Shown here piece after piece: positions 5,700 to 6,081 of a stretch of DNA of 6,081 nt. Below the pieces are notes generated by a model. The model was given only the letters and a program-made list of their open reading frames with translations. It was not told the DNA's origin and ran no database searches. This DNA is from Chthoniobacterales bacterium. Lineage in GTDB: Bacteria > Verrucomicrobiota > Verrucomicrobiia > Chthoniobacterales > UBA10450. The translations under genes and the position numbers were made by a program. Numbering within the stretch: the first letter of the stretch is position 1; every line of letters begins with the position of its first letter. The stretch covers positions 1-6,081 of the forward strand of contig JACCTI010000181.1 of NCBI GenBank assembly GCA_013812515.1, written 5' to 3'.

Positions 5700-6081
5700 A
5701 TGGTTGTTTGGATCACGTCGTACGGGAGAAGTGGCAATACTTTTTTCCGTGTAGTCATGCATCACCTTTATGGGGTGAACACCTACGCCGCGTTCAATGC
5801 CAGCGAGGTACTCGTCACTGCGGGAGCTGATCAACTGGTAGGACATAAGGAACTCCCACCCGTCCTCAAGACTGCGGTCGCTACCGGCCAACCGGAGCAA
5901 ATCCGCCTCGCGCTTGAAGAACTCGAAGCGAGCAAAGAACTTTTCGTCTTCAAAACCCATGCCTGGGCTACAGAACTCTTTGAGACCAACTACCGCGCGG
6001 TTCTCATTGTTCGCGATGGTCGCGACGCGCTCGCTTCCTACGCGAATTACCTGGTTGATATCCGGTTCGATTCGGCTGCCT
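5700..6081 (+). CDS. Sulfotransferase-family protein, N-terminal part, cut by the window edge
   Basis: The plus strand is open from ATG 5700 to the window end, giving 127 residues without a stop. It starts MVVWITSYGRSGNTFFRVVM, where TSYGRSGNTFFR (6-17) is the 5'-phosphosulfate-binding loop of PAPS-dependent sulfotransferases. FVFKTHA (82-88) and VLIVRDGRDALASY (101-114) follow. The latter contains the Arg105/Ser113 pair expected to bind the 3'-phosphate of PAPS. The family transfers a sulfuryl group from PAPS to hydroxyl or amino groups of carbohydrates, lipids or small molecules. The start at 5700 fits the family because the P-loop normally begins within the first ten residues. An in-frame ATG at 5664 would add twelve residues and is less likely. 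No strong ribosome binding site is visible. Its acceptor cannot be told from this part. The neighbouring flippase-like remnant hints at a surface polysaccharide, but this is inference. Confidence 0.88.
   Translation, partial: MVVWITSYGRSGNTFFRVVMHHLYGVNTYAAFNASEVLVTAGADQLVGHKELPPVLKTAVATGQPEQIRLALEELEASKELFVFKTHAWATELFETNYRAVLIVRDGRDALASYANYLVDIRFDSAA

Noticed and set aside
5640..5960. Minus-strand open frame of 106 codons
   Set aside because: It is antisense to the sulfotransferase gene, whose PAPS motifs are clear on the plus strand.

Overview
The window looks like a piece of a moderately GC-rich genome from a free-living, probably soil-type bacterium. An acidobacterium or a similar secondary-metabolite-rich lineage would fit. 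This is a guess from gene content and codon style, and no phylogenetic marker confirms it.

Left half, minus strand, read right to left. A compact gene string begins with a 41-residue small ORF (2905 to 2780). It is followed 19 bases later by a stand-alone amino-acid adenylation enzyme of the DltA/NRPS A-domain type (2760 to 1147). Seventy bases further is a FabH-fold (KAS III-like) acyl-transfer or condensing enzyme with the catalytic Cys and His but not the usual Asn (1076 to 123). A gene cut by the window edge (126 to 1) overlaps the KAS stop in a GTGA junction. Together these resemble a small cassette that activates an amino acid (or similar acid) as an adenylate and hands it, or an acyl partner, to a KAS III-like enzyme. 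No intact carrier protein is visible in the window, so the thiol acceptor is unknown. I do not recognise this cassette as a named pathway.

Middle, minus strand. purU, formyltetrahydrofolate deformylase (4015 to 3161), is complete, with an N-terminal ACT domain and a C-terminal formyltransferase-fold domain. It is separated from the cassette by about 255 bases and is probably an independent housekeeping gene.

Right half. From 4016 to about 5540 there is no convincing intact gene. The stretch holds what look like gene remnants. One is a short tail resembling a PEP-CTERM sorting signal split by a frame change (about 4489-4600, minus). Another is a broken, strongly hydrophobic membrane-protein remnant (about 4806-5540, minus), best compared to the C-terminal part of a Wzx-type polysaccharide flippase. 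A 9-bp inverted repeat lies at 4357-4398. At the right edge a plus-strand sulfotransferase-family gene (5700 to beyond 6081) runs out of the window, with both PAPS-binding motifs readable. If the flippase and PEP-CTERM readings are right, this side is the decayed edge of a surface-polysaccharide region next to a sulfotransferase gene.
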